Origin: Nocardia arthritidis NBRC 100137
GTDB taxonomy: Bacteria; Actinomycetota; Actinomycetes; Mycobacteriales; Mycobacteriaceae
Assembly (NCBI RefSeq): GCF_001612765.1
Contig: NZ_BDBB01000033.1
Coordinates: 44,212 to 108,211 of the forward strand
Direction: 5' to 3'
Length of the DNA stretch: 64,000 bases
Each line of letters starts with the position of its first letter. Position 1 is the first letter of the stretch. The translations under genes and the position numbers were made by a program. The notes under the pieces were generated by a model. It ran no database searches and was not told where the DNA came from. It saw only the letters and a program-made list of their open reading frames with translations. Of the stretch, positions 17,283 through 26,108 are shown one piece after another.

Positions 17283-17433
17283 TTCCACCTCCGGAACCGA
17301 ATCGAGGCGCTGGGCGGCGTCGGAACGACCGCATCAGAACGGGCACCGCCGCGTTGCCTTCGGTCGGTGTGCCGCGCCGGCCTCGCGAGCGCCTATGCCG
17401 GTTTCGAAGCGAGGATTCGGCGCTGCGGCGCCC

Positions 17434-17697
17434 TCAGTTCGGTGTGGTGATTTCCCACTCGTAGACGGTGAGTTCCGATGCGCCGGTGGTGTGCACGGGG
17501 TCGGTGAACGCTATTTCCCGTGCGGCGTCGAGATCCTCAGCGAGAATCACGTACGCGCCACCGGTGCCGTCGGTGAAACGGCCGCTCTCCTGCAACTGCC
17601 CGCGCTCGTGCAGCGACCGCAGAAATTGCCGGTGCGGCTCGGTCACGGCGGCATCGAACCGCGGGGTACGCATCACCAACACGAGGTACTTGTTCAC
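17434..17697 (-). CDS. YciI-family protein
   Basis: An 87-residue alpha/beta barrel-type small protein: MNKYLVLVMRTPRFD at the start, HRQFLRSLHERGQLQESGRF with the conserved His, and AREIAFTDPVHTTG matching the family DP motif. YciI proteins are putative small enzymes without a settled reaction. The start overlaps the nusB stop (ATGA), so it is translated with nusB. Confidence 0.88.
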   Translation of the reverse strand: MNKYLVLVMRTPRFDAAVTEPHRQFLRSLHERGQLQESGRFTDGTGGAYVILAEDLDAAREIAFTDPVHTTGASELTVYEWEITTPN

Positions 17698-18209
17698 GAC
17701 TCGGGCTCCGGGCGCGGCGCCCGAGTCGCGGCCGCCGCGGCGCGCACCTGCGGCGCCACCAGGACAACCTGCCCCAGCACGCCATTGAGGAAGGACGGGG
17801 AATCGTCGGTGGACAGCTCCTTGGCCAGCTCCACCGCCTCGTCCACCGCGACGACCGGCGGAACGTCGCTCGCGTGGAACAGCTCCCAGACCGCGATGCG
17901 CAGAATCGCGCGGTCCACGGCCGGGAGACGCGCCAGGGTCCAGTCCTGCAGGTACGACTCGATGGTGCCGTCCACCCGGTCGAGGTCGTCGGCGACGCCC
18001 CCGACCAAGGTGCGGGTGTAGGGGTGCACCGGCGCGACCGACTGGTCGCGTGTGGCGAGTTCGGCGCGTTCGTCGAGCAGGTCGGCGGCGTCGACGTCCC
18101 TGGCCTCCGCCTCGAACAGCAGGTCGACCGCACGGCGGCGGGCCTTGTGCCGTGCGCCGAGCTTCTTGTACGCGGACTTCTTGTCCACGGGCTGTTCAGC
18201 CACGGTCAC
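17694..18209 (-). CDS. nusB: Transcription antitermination factor NusB
   Basis: A 171-residue all-helical RNA-binding protein that with NusE recognises boxA and promotes rRNA antitermination. It has ARHKARRRAVDLLFEAEARDV at the start and the typical LPAVDRAILRIAVWELF and VAVDEAVELAKELSTDDSPSFLNGVL segments. The C-terminal tail after residue 155 is Ala/Arg/Pro-rich. GTG start at 18209; located directly after efp as in mycobacteria. Confidence 0.95.
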   Translation of the reverse strand: MTVAEQPVDKKSAYKKLGARHKARRRAVDLLFEAEARDVDAADLLDERAELATRDQSVAPVHPYTRTLVGGVADDLDRVDGTIESYLQDWTLARLPAVDRAILRIAVWELFHASDVPPVVAVDEAVELAKELSTDDSPSFLNGVLGQVVLVAPQVRAAAAATRAPRPEPES

Positions 18210-18238
18210 ATCATCCCGGATTCGCAGGTCCCGGGCGC

Positions 18239-18802
18239 TCAGGCGTTGACCCGGCCGAGGTAGCTGCCGTCGCGCGAGTCGATGCGCAGCTTGTCGCCCG
18301 TGTTGATGAACAGCGGGACCTGCACCTCGGCGCCGGTCTCCAGGGTGGCGGGCTTGGTGCCGCCGGTGGAGCGGTCACCCTGCAGGCCGATGTCGGTGTG
18401 CTGGACCACGAGTTCGATCGAGACCGGGAGTTCGACGTACAGCGGCGCGCCCTCGTGCATCGCGACCTGCACGGTCATGTTCTCCAGCAGGAAGCGCGCA
18501 CCGTCGCCGATGGTGGCCTCGGAGATGGAGATCTGGTCGAAGGTCTCGCCGTCCATGAAGACGTAGTCCGAGCCGTCGTGGTAGAGGTAGGTCATGTCCC
18601 GGCGGTCGACGGTGGCGGTCTCCACCTTCACACCGGCGTTGAATGTCTTGTCGACCACCTTGCCGGACACGACGTTCTTCAGCTTGGTCCGCACGAACGC
18701 GGGGCCCTTGCCCGGCTTGACGTGCTGGAACTCGATGATCTGCTGGAGCTGACCGTCGATCTTCAGCACAAGGCCGTTCTTGAAGTCGCTGGTGTCCGCC
18801 AC
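18239..18802 (-). CDS. efp: Translation elongation factor P
   Basis: A 187-residue EF-P that relieves ribosome stalling at polyproline. It has the KOW-like N-terminal domain with the loop KPGKGPAFVRT (Lys at the modification position), two OB domains, and the C-terminal signature VPLFINTGDKLRIDSRDGSYLGR. GTG start at 18802 (MADTSDFKNGLVL), full-length. Confidence 0.97.
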   Translation of the reverse strand: MADTSDFKNGLVLKIDGQLQQIIEFQHVKPGKGPAFVRTKLKNVVSGKVVDKTFNAGVKVETATVDRRDMTYLYHDGSDYVFMDGETFDQISISEATIGDGARFLLENMTVQVAMHEGAPLYVELPVSIELVVQHTDIGLQGDRSTGGTKPATLETGAEVQVPLFINTGDKLRIDSRDGSYLGRVNA

Positions 18803-18850
18803 TGTCTTCGGATCTCCTCGTTCTACCGCTTGGTCTCGGGCAGACCGGCG

Positions 18851-19978
18851 TCAGGCGACGACGGTCAGGTCTTTGCTGGTGTGGGTGAGCAGCTCAGGGC
18901 CCCCTTCGCGCACCACGAGCGTGTCCTCGATCCGGACCCCGCCGCGGCCGGGAAAGTACACACCTGGTTCGACGGTCACCGCCACGCCAGACAGAAGTGT
19001 ACCGGTTCCGGTTTTCGCGATTCCGGGCGCTTCGTGGATCTGCAGACCGACCCCGTGGCCGAGTCCGTGCACGAACAACTTCCCGTGCCCGGCGGCCTCG
19101 ATCACCGCCCGCGACGCCGCGTCCACGTCGGCCACCGGAATCCCCGGCCGCAGCGCCTCGCGCCCGGCCCGCTGCGCCGCGGCGACCAGCGCGTACACCT
19201 CGCGCTGCCAGTCGCTCGGCGCTCCTAGTACGAAGGTGCGGGTCATGTCGGAGTGATAGCCGCCGACCACCGCCCCGAAGTCCAACTTGACGAAATCGCC
19301 CGTCGCCAGCACGGCGTCGGTCGGACGATGGTGTGGGACAGCCGAGTTCGGGCCGGTGGCCACGATGGTCTCGAACGACACCGCTTCGGCGCCGTGTTCG
19401 AACATGGCCCATTCCAGATCCCGGGCCACCTGGCGCTCGGTGCGACCGGGCCGCAACCCGCCACGCTCCAGCAGCGCGGCCAGACCGGCGTCGCCCGCCG
19501 CGCAGGCCGCGCGCAACTGCTCCACTTCGTAGGCGTCCTTCACCATGCGCAACTGCTCCACCAGCCCGGGCGAGGCGACGAACTGCAGGCCGGTGCGCTG
19601 TTCGAGGAAACCGCGATGCTGGTCGACGGTGACGACATGGCTTTCGAAGCCCACCCGGCCGACCTGCCACTCCCCCGCCAATTGCACGATCCGCCGCGAG
19701 GTGGCCCGCGCGATCTCCGCCCGCAGATCGGGAACCTGCTCGGCGACCTGGGTCCGGTACCGGCCGTCGGTGCCGATCACCGTCCGTTCCTCGGCGGTGC
19801 GCGTGTCCCAGGAGTGCACGAGCAACGCCGCGTTGGAGCCGCTGAACCCCGTCAGATATCTGATGTTCACCAGATCGGTGACCAGCAGGGCGTCCACCCC
19901 GTTCTCCACCAGCAGGCTGCGCAGCGCGCCACGCCGCGCCGCGTAGTCCGGCACATGACCCGGGTGATCAGCACACAT
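18851..19978 (-). CDS. pepQ: M24-family Xaa-Pro dipeptidase/aminopeptidase
   Basis: A 375-residue pita-bread fold metallopeptidase cleaving dipeptides or peptides with proline at the second position. The N-terminal creatinase-like domain (RYLTGFSGSNAALLV) precedes the catalytic domain with metal ligands in KLDFGAVVGGYHSDMTRTF (two Asp), GHGLGHGVGLQIHEAPGI (His), VTVEPGVYFPGRGGVRIED (two Glu). Located upstream of efp as in mycobacteria. Confidence 0.93.
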   Translation of the reverse strand: MCADHPGHVPDYAARRGALRSLLVENGVDALLVTDLVNIRYLTGFSGSNAALLVHSWDTRTAEERTVIGTDGRYRTQVAEQVPDLRAEIARATSRRIVQLAGEWQVGRVGFESHVVTVDQHRGFLEQRTGLQFVASPGLVEQLRMVKDAYEVEQLRAACAAGDAGLAALLERGGLRPGRTERQVARDLEWAMFEHGAEAVSFETIVATGPNSAVPHHRPTDAVLATGDFVKLDFGAVVGGYHSDMTRTFVLGAPSDWQREVYALVAAAQRAGREALRPGIPVADVDAASRAVIEAAGHGKLFVHGLGHGVGLQIHEAPGIAKTGTGTLLSGVAVTVEPGVYFPGRGGVRIEDTLVVREGGPELLTHTSKDLTVVA

Positions 19979-20201
19979 ACCTCAAAACTACCGCCGACGC
20001 ACCGAACGCCGACAGCCAACACGTCCTCGTCCGCCGTCCGCCGCGTTCGGGGCGTGAGAAGTGTCGCGAAAACTGCTGGCGGGCAGTATTTCTCAACCTC
20101 GAGGGTGACTGCTGACCAACGGCCTGTTCACATTCGCCCATGTTGTGCACATTCCGGACCGGCTCGGCTTTCCCGCGCCGGCGCCGGGCGAAGGTGGAGG
20201 C

Positions 20202-20675
20202 ATGACCCTTCTCGCATGCGCCATCCTCACCGTGTGGTGCGCGGCCCTGACGGTGTTCGACCTGCGTGAACGCCGCCTACCGAACGTACTGACCGGTCCG
20301 GGCGCGCTGGGGGTCCTCGGATACGCCATGCACACAGAGCAATTCACCACCGCACTGCTGGGCGCACTGCTTCTGTCGGCGCCGTACCTGCTGGTACATC
20401 TCGCCGCACCCGCCGCGCTGGGTGCGGGCGACGTCAAGCTCGCAGTGACGCTGGGCGGGGCTGCCGCACTCGGCGGTGCGCAGCCGTGGGTGTGGGCGGC
20501 ACTGGGAGCACCGGTGTTCACCGCGTGCGCCGCGCTCGGCGCATCGGCCCGCCGGGGCGTGTTCACCTCTCGCGCCGCCGGGCCGGACAGCCGCGCGGTC
20601 ACCGTGCCACACGGTCCCGCGATGTGCCTGGCGACATTGCTGGCCCTGCTGTCGTCGGTCCTGGGCTCGACCTGA
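20202..20675 (+). CDS. A24-family prepilin peptidase-like protein (short form)
   Basis: A 157-residue polytopic protein containing only the peptidase core of type IV prepilin peptidases. The two catalytic Asp regions are present: FDLRERRLPN and the conserved GAGDVK. The N-terminal methylase domain of PilD is missing, as in TadV/FlaK-like short forms. ATG at 20202 follows AGGTGGAGG. It would mature Tad/Flp-like pilins, none of which is in this window. Confidence 0.85.
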   Translation: MTLLACAILTVWCAALTVFDLRERRLPNVLTGPGALGVLGYAMHTEQFTTALLGALLLSAPYLLVHLAAPAALGAGDVKLAVTLGGAAALGGAQPWVWAALGAPVFTACAALGASARRGVFTSRAAGPDSRAVTVPHGPAMCLATLLALLSSVLGST

Positions 20676-20887
20676 GTTCGTCCGCCACCGCGCCGACGCG
20701 TCTGCGCAGCGCACTTCCCGAGCGATCACGAAGCCAGCAAATCCACCGCAATTCATCGGTAGCATCAATCGCGGACAAACGACTTTCCGAGCGGTCCACC
20801 GCGGCAGCACTCGCGGGGCGGCAGTTCGGCGAGTCGCCCGGTCGAGTCGTCAGAACAGCGGAAGCGGCGTCGGGAAGGAGCCACCCA

Positions 20888-21769
20888 GTGCATCCGAGGG
20901 ATTCTGCGCGGAGACCGATCGTGGTGGGGACCGACGGTTCGGACCAATCGATCGTCGCGGTCCGCTGGGCGGCGCAGACCGCCGCGCTGCACGACGCACC
21001 CCTGCACATCGCGCTGATCGTCGAGGCGCCGCTCGCCTTCGACAACGACGATCCGCCGCGCCCGGCGGCGTTGCTGCGGGTGCGCGAAGCGGACGAGGCG
21101 ATCGAGCGCGCCGCGAACGCCGCGGTAGCGGCCGCGGGCACCGTGCGCGACATCGCCATCGGAACCGAGATCCGCACCGCGCACATCGCCACGGCCCTGA
21201 TCGAGCGTTCTCGCAGCGCGGCGATGCTCGTGGTCGGCACCCGCGGTATCGGCCGCGTCCAGCGAGTCCTGCTCGGCTCGGTCAGCACCGCCGTCGCCCG
21301 GGACGCCGATTGCCCCGTGGCGGTGGTGCCTGCCGAGACGCCGCTGTGGGACCGGACCTGCACCGCGCCGGTGATCGTCGGGGTGGACGGCTCCGCCGCC
21401 GAGCAAGCCGCCATCGAGGTCGCGGCCACCGAAGCCTCGCTGCGCGGGGTCGAACTGGTGGCCGTGCACACTTGGGGCGAGGTCGAGCCGCTTGCCGCGA
21501 TCGGCACCGATTGGGCCGCGCGGCGCCGGACCGAGGAAGCGTTGCTCGCCACGAGCCTGGCCGGTTGGCAGGAGCAGTACCCGGAACTCACAATCCGGCG
21601 TGAGGTCGTCCGCGACCGGCCGCAGCGGCGGCTGCTCGAACGCTCCCGCGACGGGCAACTGCTGGTGGTGGGCAACCGTGGCCGCGGAGCCTTGGGACGG
21701 CTGCTGTTCGGTTCGGTCGGCGACGCGCTGCTGCGCTCGGCGGATCGCCCCATCGTCATAGCCCGCTGA
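20888..21769 (+). CDS. Universal stress protein with two USP domains
   Basis: A 293-residue tandem USP. Domain 1 (about residues 8-145) starts RRPIVVGTDGSDQS and ends with the ATP-binding pattern VGTRGIGRVQRVLLGSVS; domain 2 (about 155-293) starts PVIVGVDGSAAEQ and ends VGNRGRGALGRLLFGSVG. Both keep the G-2x-G-9x-G-S/T ATP motif. GTG start at 20888 with AAGGAG 7 bases upstream. Probably a nucleotide-dependent stress or dormancy regulator. Confidence 0.92.
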   Translation: MHPRDSARRPIVVGTDGSDQSIVAVRWAAQTAALHDAPLHIALIVEAPLAFDNDDPPRPAALLRVREADEAIERAANAAVAAAGTVRDIAIGTEIRTAHIATALIERSRSAAMLVVGTRGIGRVQRVLLGSVSTAVARDADCPVAVVPAETPLWDRTCTAPVIVGVDGSAAEQAAIEVAATEASLRGVELVAVHTWGEVEPLAAIGTDWAARRRTEEALLATSLAGWQEQYPELTIRREVVRDRPQRRLLERSRDGQLLVVGNRGRGALGRLLFGSVGDALLRSADRPIVIAR

Positions 21770-21867
21770 AGGCGTCGGCGGGTGGTATCCGCCTCTCCTC
21801 CGGCGTGCGCGTCGTCACGCCGGGCCACGTTCCTGAGCACCGGCGTCGACATGGGAAGATGAACGAC

Positions 21868-23076
21868 GTGCTGCGTTGGATAACTGCTGGAGAATCCCAT
21901 GGTCCCGCTCTCGTCGCCATTCTCGAGGGGATGGTGGCAGGTGTCGAGGTGACGTCGGACGAGATCTCCACGCAGCTCGCGCGCCGCAGGCTGGGCTACG
22001 GCCGCGGCGCGCGGATGAAGTTCGAGGCCGACAAGGTCACCGTCGTCGGCGGTGTGCGGCACGGGCGCACGATGGGCGGCCCGATCGCCATCGAGGTGGC
22101 CAACTCCGAGTGGCCGAAGTGGACCACCGTGATGTCCGCCGACCCGGTCGATCCGGCCGAACTCGCCGAGCTCGCCCGCAACGCACCGCTGACCCGGCCC
22201 CGGCCCGGGCACGCCGATTACTCCGGCATGCTCAAGTACAACTTCGACGATGCCCGCAACGTGCTCGAGCGCGCCAGTGCCAGGGAGACCGCCGCGCGCG
22301 TCGCGGCGGGCACCGTCGCTCGCAACTTCCTGCGCCAGGCGTTCGGCGCGGAGGTCGTTTCGCACGTCGTGTCGATCGGCACGGCACAGAACACCTCCGG
22401 AATCGTGCCGACCGCCGCCGACCTCGCCGCGGTGGACGAGAGCCCGGTCCGGGCGTTCGACAAGGACGCCGAAGCCGCGATGATCGCCGAGATCGAGGCG
22501 GCCAAGAAGGACGGCGACACGCTCGGCGGCGTGGTCGAGGTGGTCGTGGAGGGACTCCCGGTCGGCCTCGGCTCGTTCACCAGCGGCGAGAACCGGCTGG
22601 ACGCGCGGCTCGCGGCCGCCCTCATGGGCATCCAGGCCATCAAGGGTGTCGAGGTCGGTGACGGTTTCGAGACCGCACGCCGCCGCGGCAGCCAGGCGCA
22701 CGACGAGATGCGGCCCGGCCCCGATGGCGTGCTGCGCTCCACCAATCGCGCCGGCGGCCTGGAAGGCGGCATGACCAACGGCGAGGCGCTGCGCGTGCGT
22801 GCGGCCATGAAGCCGATCTCGACGGTGCCGCGCGCGCTGTCCACCGTCGACATGAGCACCGGAGACGAGGCCGTCGCCATCCACCAGCGTTCGGACGTGT
22901 GTGCCGTTCCCGCGGCGGGCGTGGTGGCCGAATCGATGGTGGCGCTGGTCGTCGCGCAGGCCGCGCTGGAAAAGTTCGGCGGCGACTCGCTCACCGAGAC
23001 TGTCGAGAACATCACCAGCTACATCAAGCGCATCAGCACTCGCCCCCACGTGCCCGCGGACAGTCGGTCGCAATGA
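21868..23076 (+). CDS. aroC: Chorismate synthase
   Basis: Last step of the shikimate pathway: converts EPSP to chorismate using reduced FMN. 402 residues from the GTG at 21868 (MLRWITAGESHGPALV), the form typical for mycobacteria; an in-frame ATG at 21859 has no spaced ribosome site, whereas GGGAAG is about 9 bases before the GTG. Signatures present: GESHGPAL, RPGHADYSGMLKY, RASARETAARVAAG, and RRGSQAHDEM. First of a translationally coupled aroC-aroK-aroB set. Confidence 0.97.
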   Translation: MLRWITAGESHGPALVAILEGMVAGVEVTSDEISTQLARRRLGYGRGARMKFEADKVTVVGGVRHGRTMGGPIAIEVANSEWPKWTTVMSADPVDPAELAELARNAPLTRPRPGHADYSGMLKYNFDDARNVLERASARETAARVAAGTVARNFLRQAFGAEVVSHVVSIGTAQNTSGIVPTAADLAAVDESPVRAFDKDAEAAMIAEIEAAKKDGDTLGGVVEVVVEGLPVGLGSFTSGENRLDARLAAALMGIQAIKGVEVGDGFETARRRGSQAHDEMRPGPDGVLRSTNRAGGLEGGMTNGEALRVRAAMKPISTVPRALSTVDMSTGDEAVAIHQRSDVCAVPAAGVVAESMVALVVAQAALEKFGGDSLTETVENITSYIKRISTRPHVPADSRSQ

Positions 23077-23957
23077 TCGTGCAGACCGATCCGCGCGCCC
23101 CGCGCGTGGTGCTGGTCGGACCGCCGGGGGCGGGCAAGTCCACGATCGGCCGCAAGCTCGCCAGGGAACTCGGCGTCGAACTGTACGACACCGATGCGGG
23201 CATCGAGCGGGAGACCGGTCGCACGATCCCGGAGATCTTCGCCGAAGACGGTGAGCCCGAATTCCGCAGGATCGAGGAGCGGGTGGTGCGCCGCGCCGTC
23301 CTCGCCGAGCGCGGCGTGGTCTCGCTGGGCGGCGGCGCCGTGCTGTCCGCCGACACCAGGGCCCTTCTGCGCGGCCGTACCGTGGTCTACCTGGAGATCA
23401 GTGTGGCCGAGGGCCTTCGGCGCACCGGCGCCAGCACCCAGCGGCCGCTGCTCAACGGCGCCGACCCCGGCGCGAAGTACCGGGAGCTGATGCGCGCCCG
23501 CAGGCCGCTCTACCGGGAGGTGGCCACCGTCCGGGTCCGCACCGACGGTCGCAGTCCCGGCCGGGTGGTACGGATGATCATGACCAAGCTCGGGATGGAG
23601 CCGGTCGAGCACGCCGAAGCGGACCTCCGGCCGCCACCCAGCGGAATTCCGCAGGGCAGCAGCCGATCCCGGTCCCGCCGCCGAGCCAGGGCAAGAGCGG
23701 CGGCCCGGCGCACGACCGCCGATCAGGGCGAGAGCACCGACACCGAGACCGGCGCCACGAAGGAGTCGGCGACCACCACCGTTCGATCGCGCCGCGAGCG
23801 CAGGGGCCGCACGAGCGAACCCGACGCCGCGAGCGGAACGAGCGACAGCGAGACAATGGCCGGCAACCGATCCAGGCGGGCCCGCGCACGCCGTGCCCGC
23901 TCCCGGGCGCGTCAGCAGTCGACAACAGCAACAACAGAATCGGAGCAAGCCACGTGA
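23073..23957 (+). CDS. aroK: Shikimate kinase with a long basic C-terminal extension
   Basis: Phosphorylates shikimate with ATP. The core (residues 1-172) is normal: Walker A GPPGAGKST at 16-24, DTDAGIER (shikimate-binding Asp), FRRIEERVVRR, VSLGGGAV and the lid NGADPGAKYRELMRARRPLY. Typical shikimate kinases stop near 175 residues; this one continues to 294 with an Arg/Ser/Thr-rich, probably disordered tail containing three Arg-rich blocks (SRSRSRRRARARAAARR, RSRRERRGR, NRSRRARARRARSRAR). The start overlaps aroC (ATGA) and the end overlaps aroB (GTGA). Confidence 0.93.
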   Translation: MIVQTDPRAPRVVLVGPPGAGKSTIGRKLARELGVELYDTDAGIERETGRTIPEIFAEDGEPEFRRIEERVVRRAVLAERGVVSLGGGAVLSADTRALLRGRTVVYLEISVAEGLRRTGASTQRPLLNGADPGAKYRELMRARRPLYREVATVRVRTDGRSPGRVVRMIMTKLGMEPVEHAEADLRPPPSGIPQGSSRSRSRRRARARAAARRTTADQGESTDTETGATKESATTTVRSRRERRGRTSEPDAASGTSDSETMAGNRSRRARARRARSRARQQSTTATTESEQAT

Positions 23958-25075
23958 CAGAGCCGAGTCGTCTCGAAGTCCGGACCGCCGACCCGTACCC
24001 GGTGATCATCGGTCGCGGGTTGCTCGGCGAACTCGTCGAGTCGGTCAGCGGCGCGACCACAGGCGTGCGCACCGTGGCCATCTTCTATCAGCCGCCACTC
24101 GCCGAAACCGCCGAAGCGGTGCGAAAGGCGCTGGCCGACACCGGCATCGACGCACATCGCGTCGAGATCCCGGATGCCGAGGCGGGCAAGGACCTGGCCG
24201 TCGCCGGATTCTGCTGGGAGGTGCTCGGGCGCATCGGCCTGACCCGCAACGACGTCGTGGTCAGCCTCGGCGGCGGCGCGGCGACCGACCTGGCCGGGTT
24301 CGTCGCCGCCACCTGGATGCGCGGGGTGCGCATCGTGCACGTGCCCACCACACTGCTGGCCATGGTCGACGCGGCGGTCGGCGGCAAGACCGGCATCAAT
24401 ACCGAGGCAGGCAAGAACCTGGTCGGCTGCTTCCACGAGCCCGCCGCCGTGCTGGTCGACCTGGCCACGCTCGAGACGGTTCCGCGCAACGAGATCGTCG
24501 CGGGCATGGCCGAGATCATCAAGGCCGGTTTCATCGCCGACCCGGTGATCCTCGACCTGGTGGAGCGCGACCCCGAGGCCGCCCTCGACCCGTCCGGCGC
24601 GGTGCTGCCGGAGCTGATCCGCCGCGCGATCCAGGTGAAAGCCGACGTCGTCGCCGCCGATCTGAAGGAGTCGAGCCTCCGCGAGATCCTCAACTACGGT
24701 CACACCCTCGGGCACGCGATCGAGCGGCGAGAGCGCTACCGGTGGCGGCACGGCGCGGCGGTCTCCGTCGGACTGGTGTTCGCCGCCGAACTCGGCCGTC
24801 TCGCGGGCCGTCTCGACGACGCCACCGCCGACCGTCATCGCGCGATCCTGTCCGCCGTCGGGCTGCCGACCAGCTACGACGCCGACGCACTTCCGCAACT
24901 GCTGGACGCCATGCAGACCGACAAGAAGACTCGCTCCGGCGTGCTGCGCTTCGTCGTGCTCGACGGTCTCGCCAAGCCGGGCCGGCTCGAGGGACCCGAC
25001 CCCACGTTGCTGGCGGCCGCCTACTCCGCCGTCGCGCGCGAAGGCAAGCCCGACACCGGCGGCATCTTGCTGTAG
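23954..25075 (+). CDS. aroB: 3-dehydroquinate synthase
   Basis: Converts DAHP to 3-dehydroquinate with NAD and a divalent metal. The 373-residue protein has NAD-binding VVSLGGGAATDLAGFVAATWMRG, PTTLLAMVDAAVGGKTGIN, and zinc ligands in LNYGHTLGHAIE and WRHGAAVSVG. GTG start overlapping aroK. Followed by a strong terminator rather than a dehydroquinase gene. Confidence 0.96.
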   Translation: MTEPSRLEVRTADPYPVIIGRGLLGELVESVSGATTGVRTVAIFYQPPLAETAEAVRKALADTGIDAHRVEIPDAEAGKDLAVAGFCWEVLGRIGLTRNDVVVSLGGGAATDLAGFVAATWMRGVRIVHVPTTLLAMVDAAVGGKTGINTEAGKNLVGCFHEPAAVLVDLATLETVPRNEIVAGMAEIIKAGFIADPVILDLVERDPEAALDPSGAVLPELIRRAIQVKADVVAADLKESSLREILNYGHTLGHAIERRERYRWRHGAAVSVGLVFAAELGRLAGRLDDATADRHRAILSAVGLPTSYDADALPQLLDAMQTDKKTRSGVLRFVVLDGLAKPGRLEGPDPTLLAAAYSAVAREGKPDTGGILL

Positions 25076-25116
25076 GGCCATCGCACGTCCGGTGCCGGAC
25101 GGTGGCGCTCCACCGA

Positions 25117-25159
25117 ACGAGGAACGGCGCACCCTCCTGGCGGGTGCGCCGTTCCTCGT
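25117..25159. terminator. Strong (probably bidirectional) terminator after aroB
   Basis: ACGAGGAACGGCGCACCC (25117-25134) pairs perfectly with GGGTGCGCCGTTCCTCGT (25142-25159) across a 7-base loop, an 18-bp stem. It lies between the convergent ends of aroB and the small secreted-protein gene and overlaps the end of neither. Confidence 0.88.
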
Positions 25160-25160
25160 C

Positions 25161-25415
25161 TCAGTGGGACGGAACCCAGAGGTCGTACCTGCCGCTACCG
25201 TCGTTTCGCGGAACGCATTCCGCGTGATCGTTCCAGAGCGGCGCGTCCTTCAGGCAGCTCGCCAGCGAGACGTTCGACGCCGACGACACGCATTGGAACC
25301 CCCACCTCGGCTGCGCCGATGCACAGCCGTCGGCTTTCGCCGCAGCCTGTCCGCCGAATGCGAACGCGGACGCGGCGATCGCCATCGCCGCGATGACCCC
25401 GAATCGAATCAGCAC
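25161..25415 (-). CDS. Small secreted protein with four cysteines
   Basis: An 84-residue protein from the GTG at 25415, which has GGGAGGGG upstream at 7-base spacing. Residues 1-29 are a signal peptide (MLIRFGVIAAMAIAASAFAF, cleavage near AAAKA-DG). The mature part, about 55 residues, contains four Cys (DGCASAQ, GFQCVSS, ASCLKDA, AECVPRN), suggesting two disulfides, and three Trp. It ends next to the aroB terminator. I do not recognise the family. Confidence 0.7.
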   Translation of the reverse strand: MLIRFGVIAAMAIAASAFAFGGQAAAKADGCASAQPRWGFQCVSSASNVSLASCLKDAPLWNDHAECVPRNDGSGRYDLWVPSH

Positions 25416-25613
25416 AACGCTTCCCCTCCCATTGAAATGCATTGCACAACAGCATAACCGGCGGCATCGACAGCGGAAAGGGTAGGCACGCACCGGCGCT
25501 GCCGATTGGCCGCATCGCCGGCTATGGCAATACGTCAGCAAATGACGCGGACGAGCGACCTCATTCGCGGATCACCGGCCGCGTATCCGATTGCGTCGAG
25601 GCGGGAGTTGGGG

Positions 25614-26060
25614 TCAGGCGGGGGTGGACTGTTTGCTTGCGGCGCGGTCGGCGAAAGCGCGCCCGATGCCCACGCCGATGAGGGCGAAGATGAAGATCAG
25701 CAGGACGATGAACGCCGCGGCGGCGGTGAGCTCGAAGAGCAGGCCGTTGTCTCCGAGGTCGAACTTGGGCAACCAGTCGAGCAGCCAGGCGGCGAGACCG
25801 CTGCCGACGCCCGCCACCACCGCGGCCTTCAGCCACAGCAGTGTCAGGTCGGTGCCGCGCTCGGGATCGGGCTGGGCCGCCCTGTCCTTGCGTCCGTCCA
25901 GGAAACCCCAGTACAGGCCGGCCGCGACGAGCACGATCAGTGCGAGCGCACGCATCCACGCCCCGTGCGTCGGCCAGTACACCATCGCGAACCCGAGCGC
26001 GGCGCGCAGCAAGACGACCAGCGCACCGAGCACGATCGCCCGCAACACCCAAGCATTCAT
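25614..26060 (-). CDS. Four-helix membrane protein (B-4DMT-like, Rv2536-like)
   Basis: A 148-residue protein with four hydrophobic helices (about residues 6-27, 36-53, 80-100 and 110-135) and a charged central loop (DGRKDRAAQPDPERG). It resembles the mycobacterial B-4DMT transporter family; substrate unknown. Likely leaderless: TAGGGT at 26073-26068 lies 7 bases before the ATG at 26060. Confidence 0.7.
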   Translation of the reverse strand: MNAWVLRAIVLGALVVLLRAALGFAMVYWPTHGAWMRALALIVLVAAGLYWGFLDGRKDRAAQPDPERGTDLTLLWLKAAVVAGVGSGLAAWLLDWLPKFDLGDNGLLFELTAAAAFIVLLIFIFALIGVGIGRAFADRAASKQSTPA

Positions 26061-26108
26061 GCGCACCACCCTAACCCCGCGTCGCGCTCAACCAAACTAG
26101 AACCGGTA

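Noticed and set aside
17167..17330. Coding-like minus-strand stretch (LDSVPEVELPLVGARMTSG) after the yciI-like gene
   Set aside because: No start codon with a ribosome site and a hairpin lies inside it; could be a decayed gene tail but too weak to list.
20690..20887. Possible DosR box upstream of the universal stress gene (around CGACTTTCCGAGCGGTCC)
   Set aside because: Only a partial match; the GGGACT/AGTCCC symmetry is missing.
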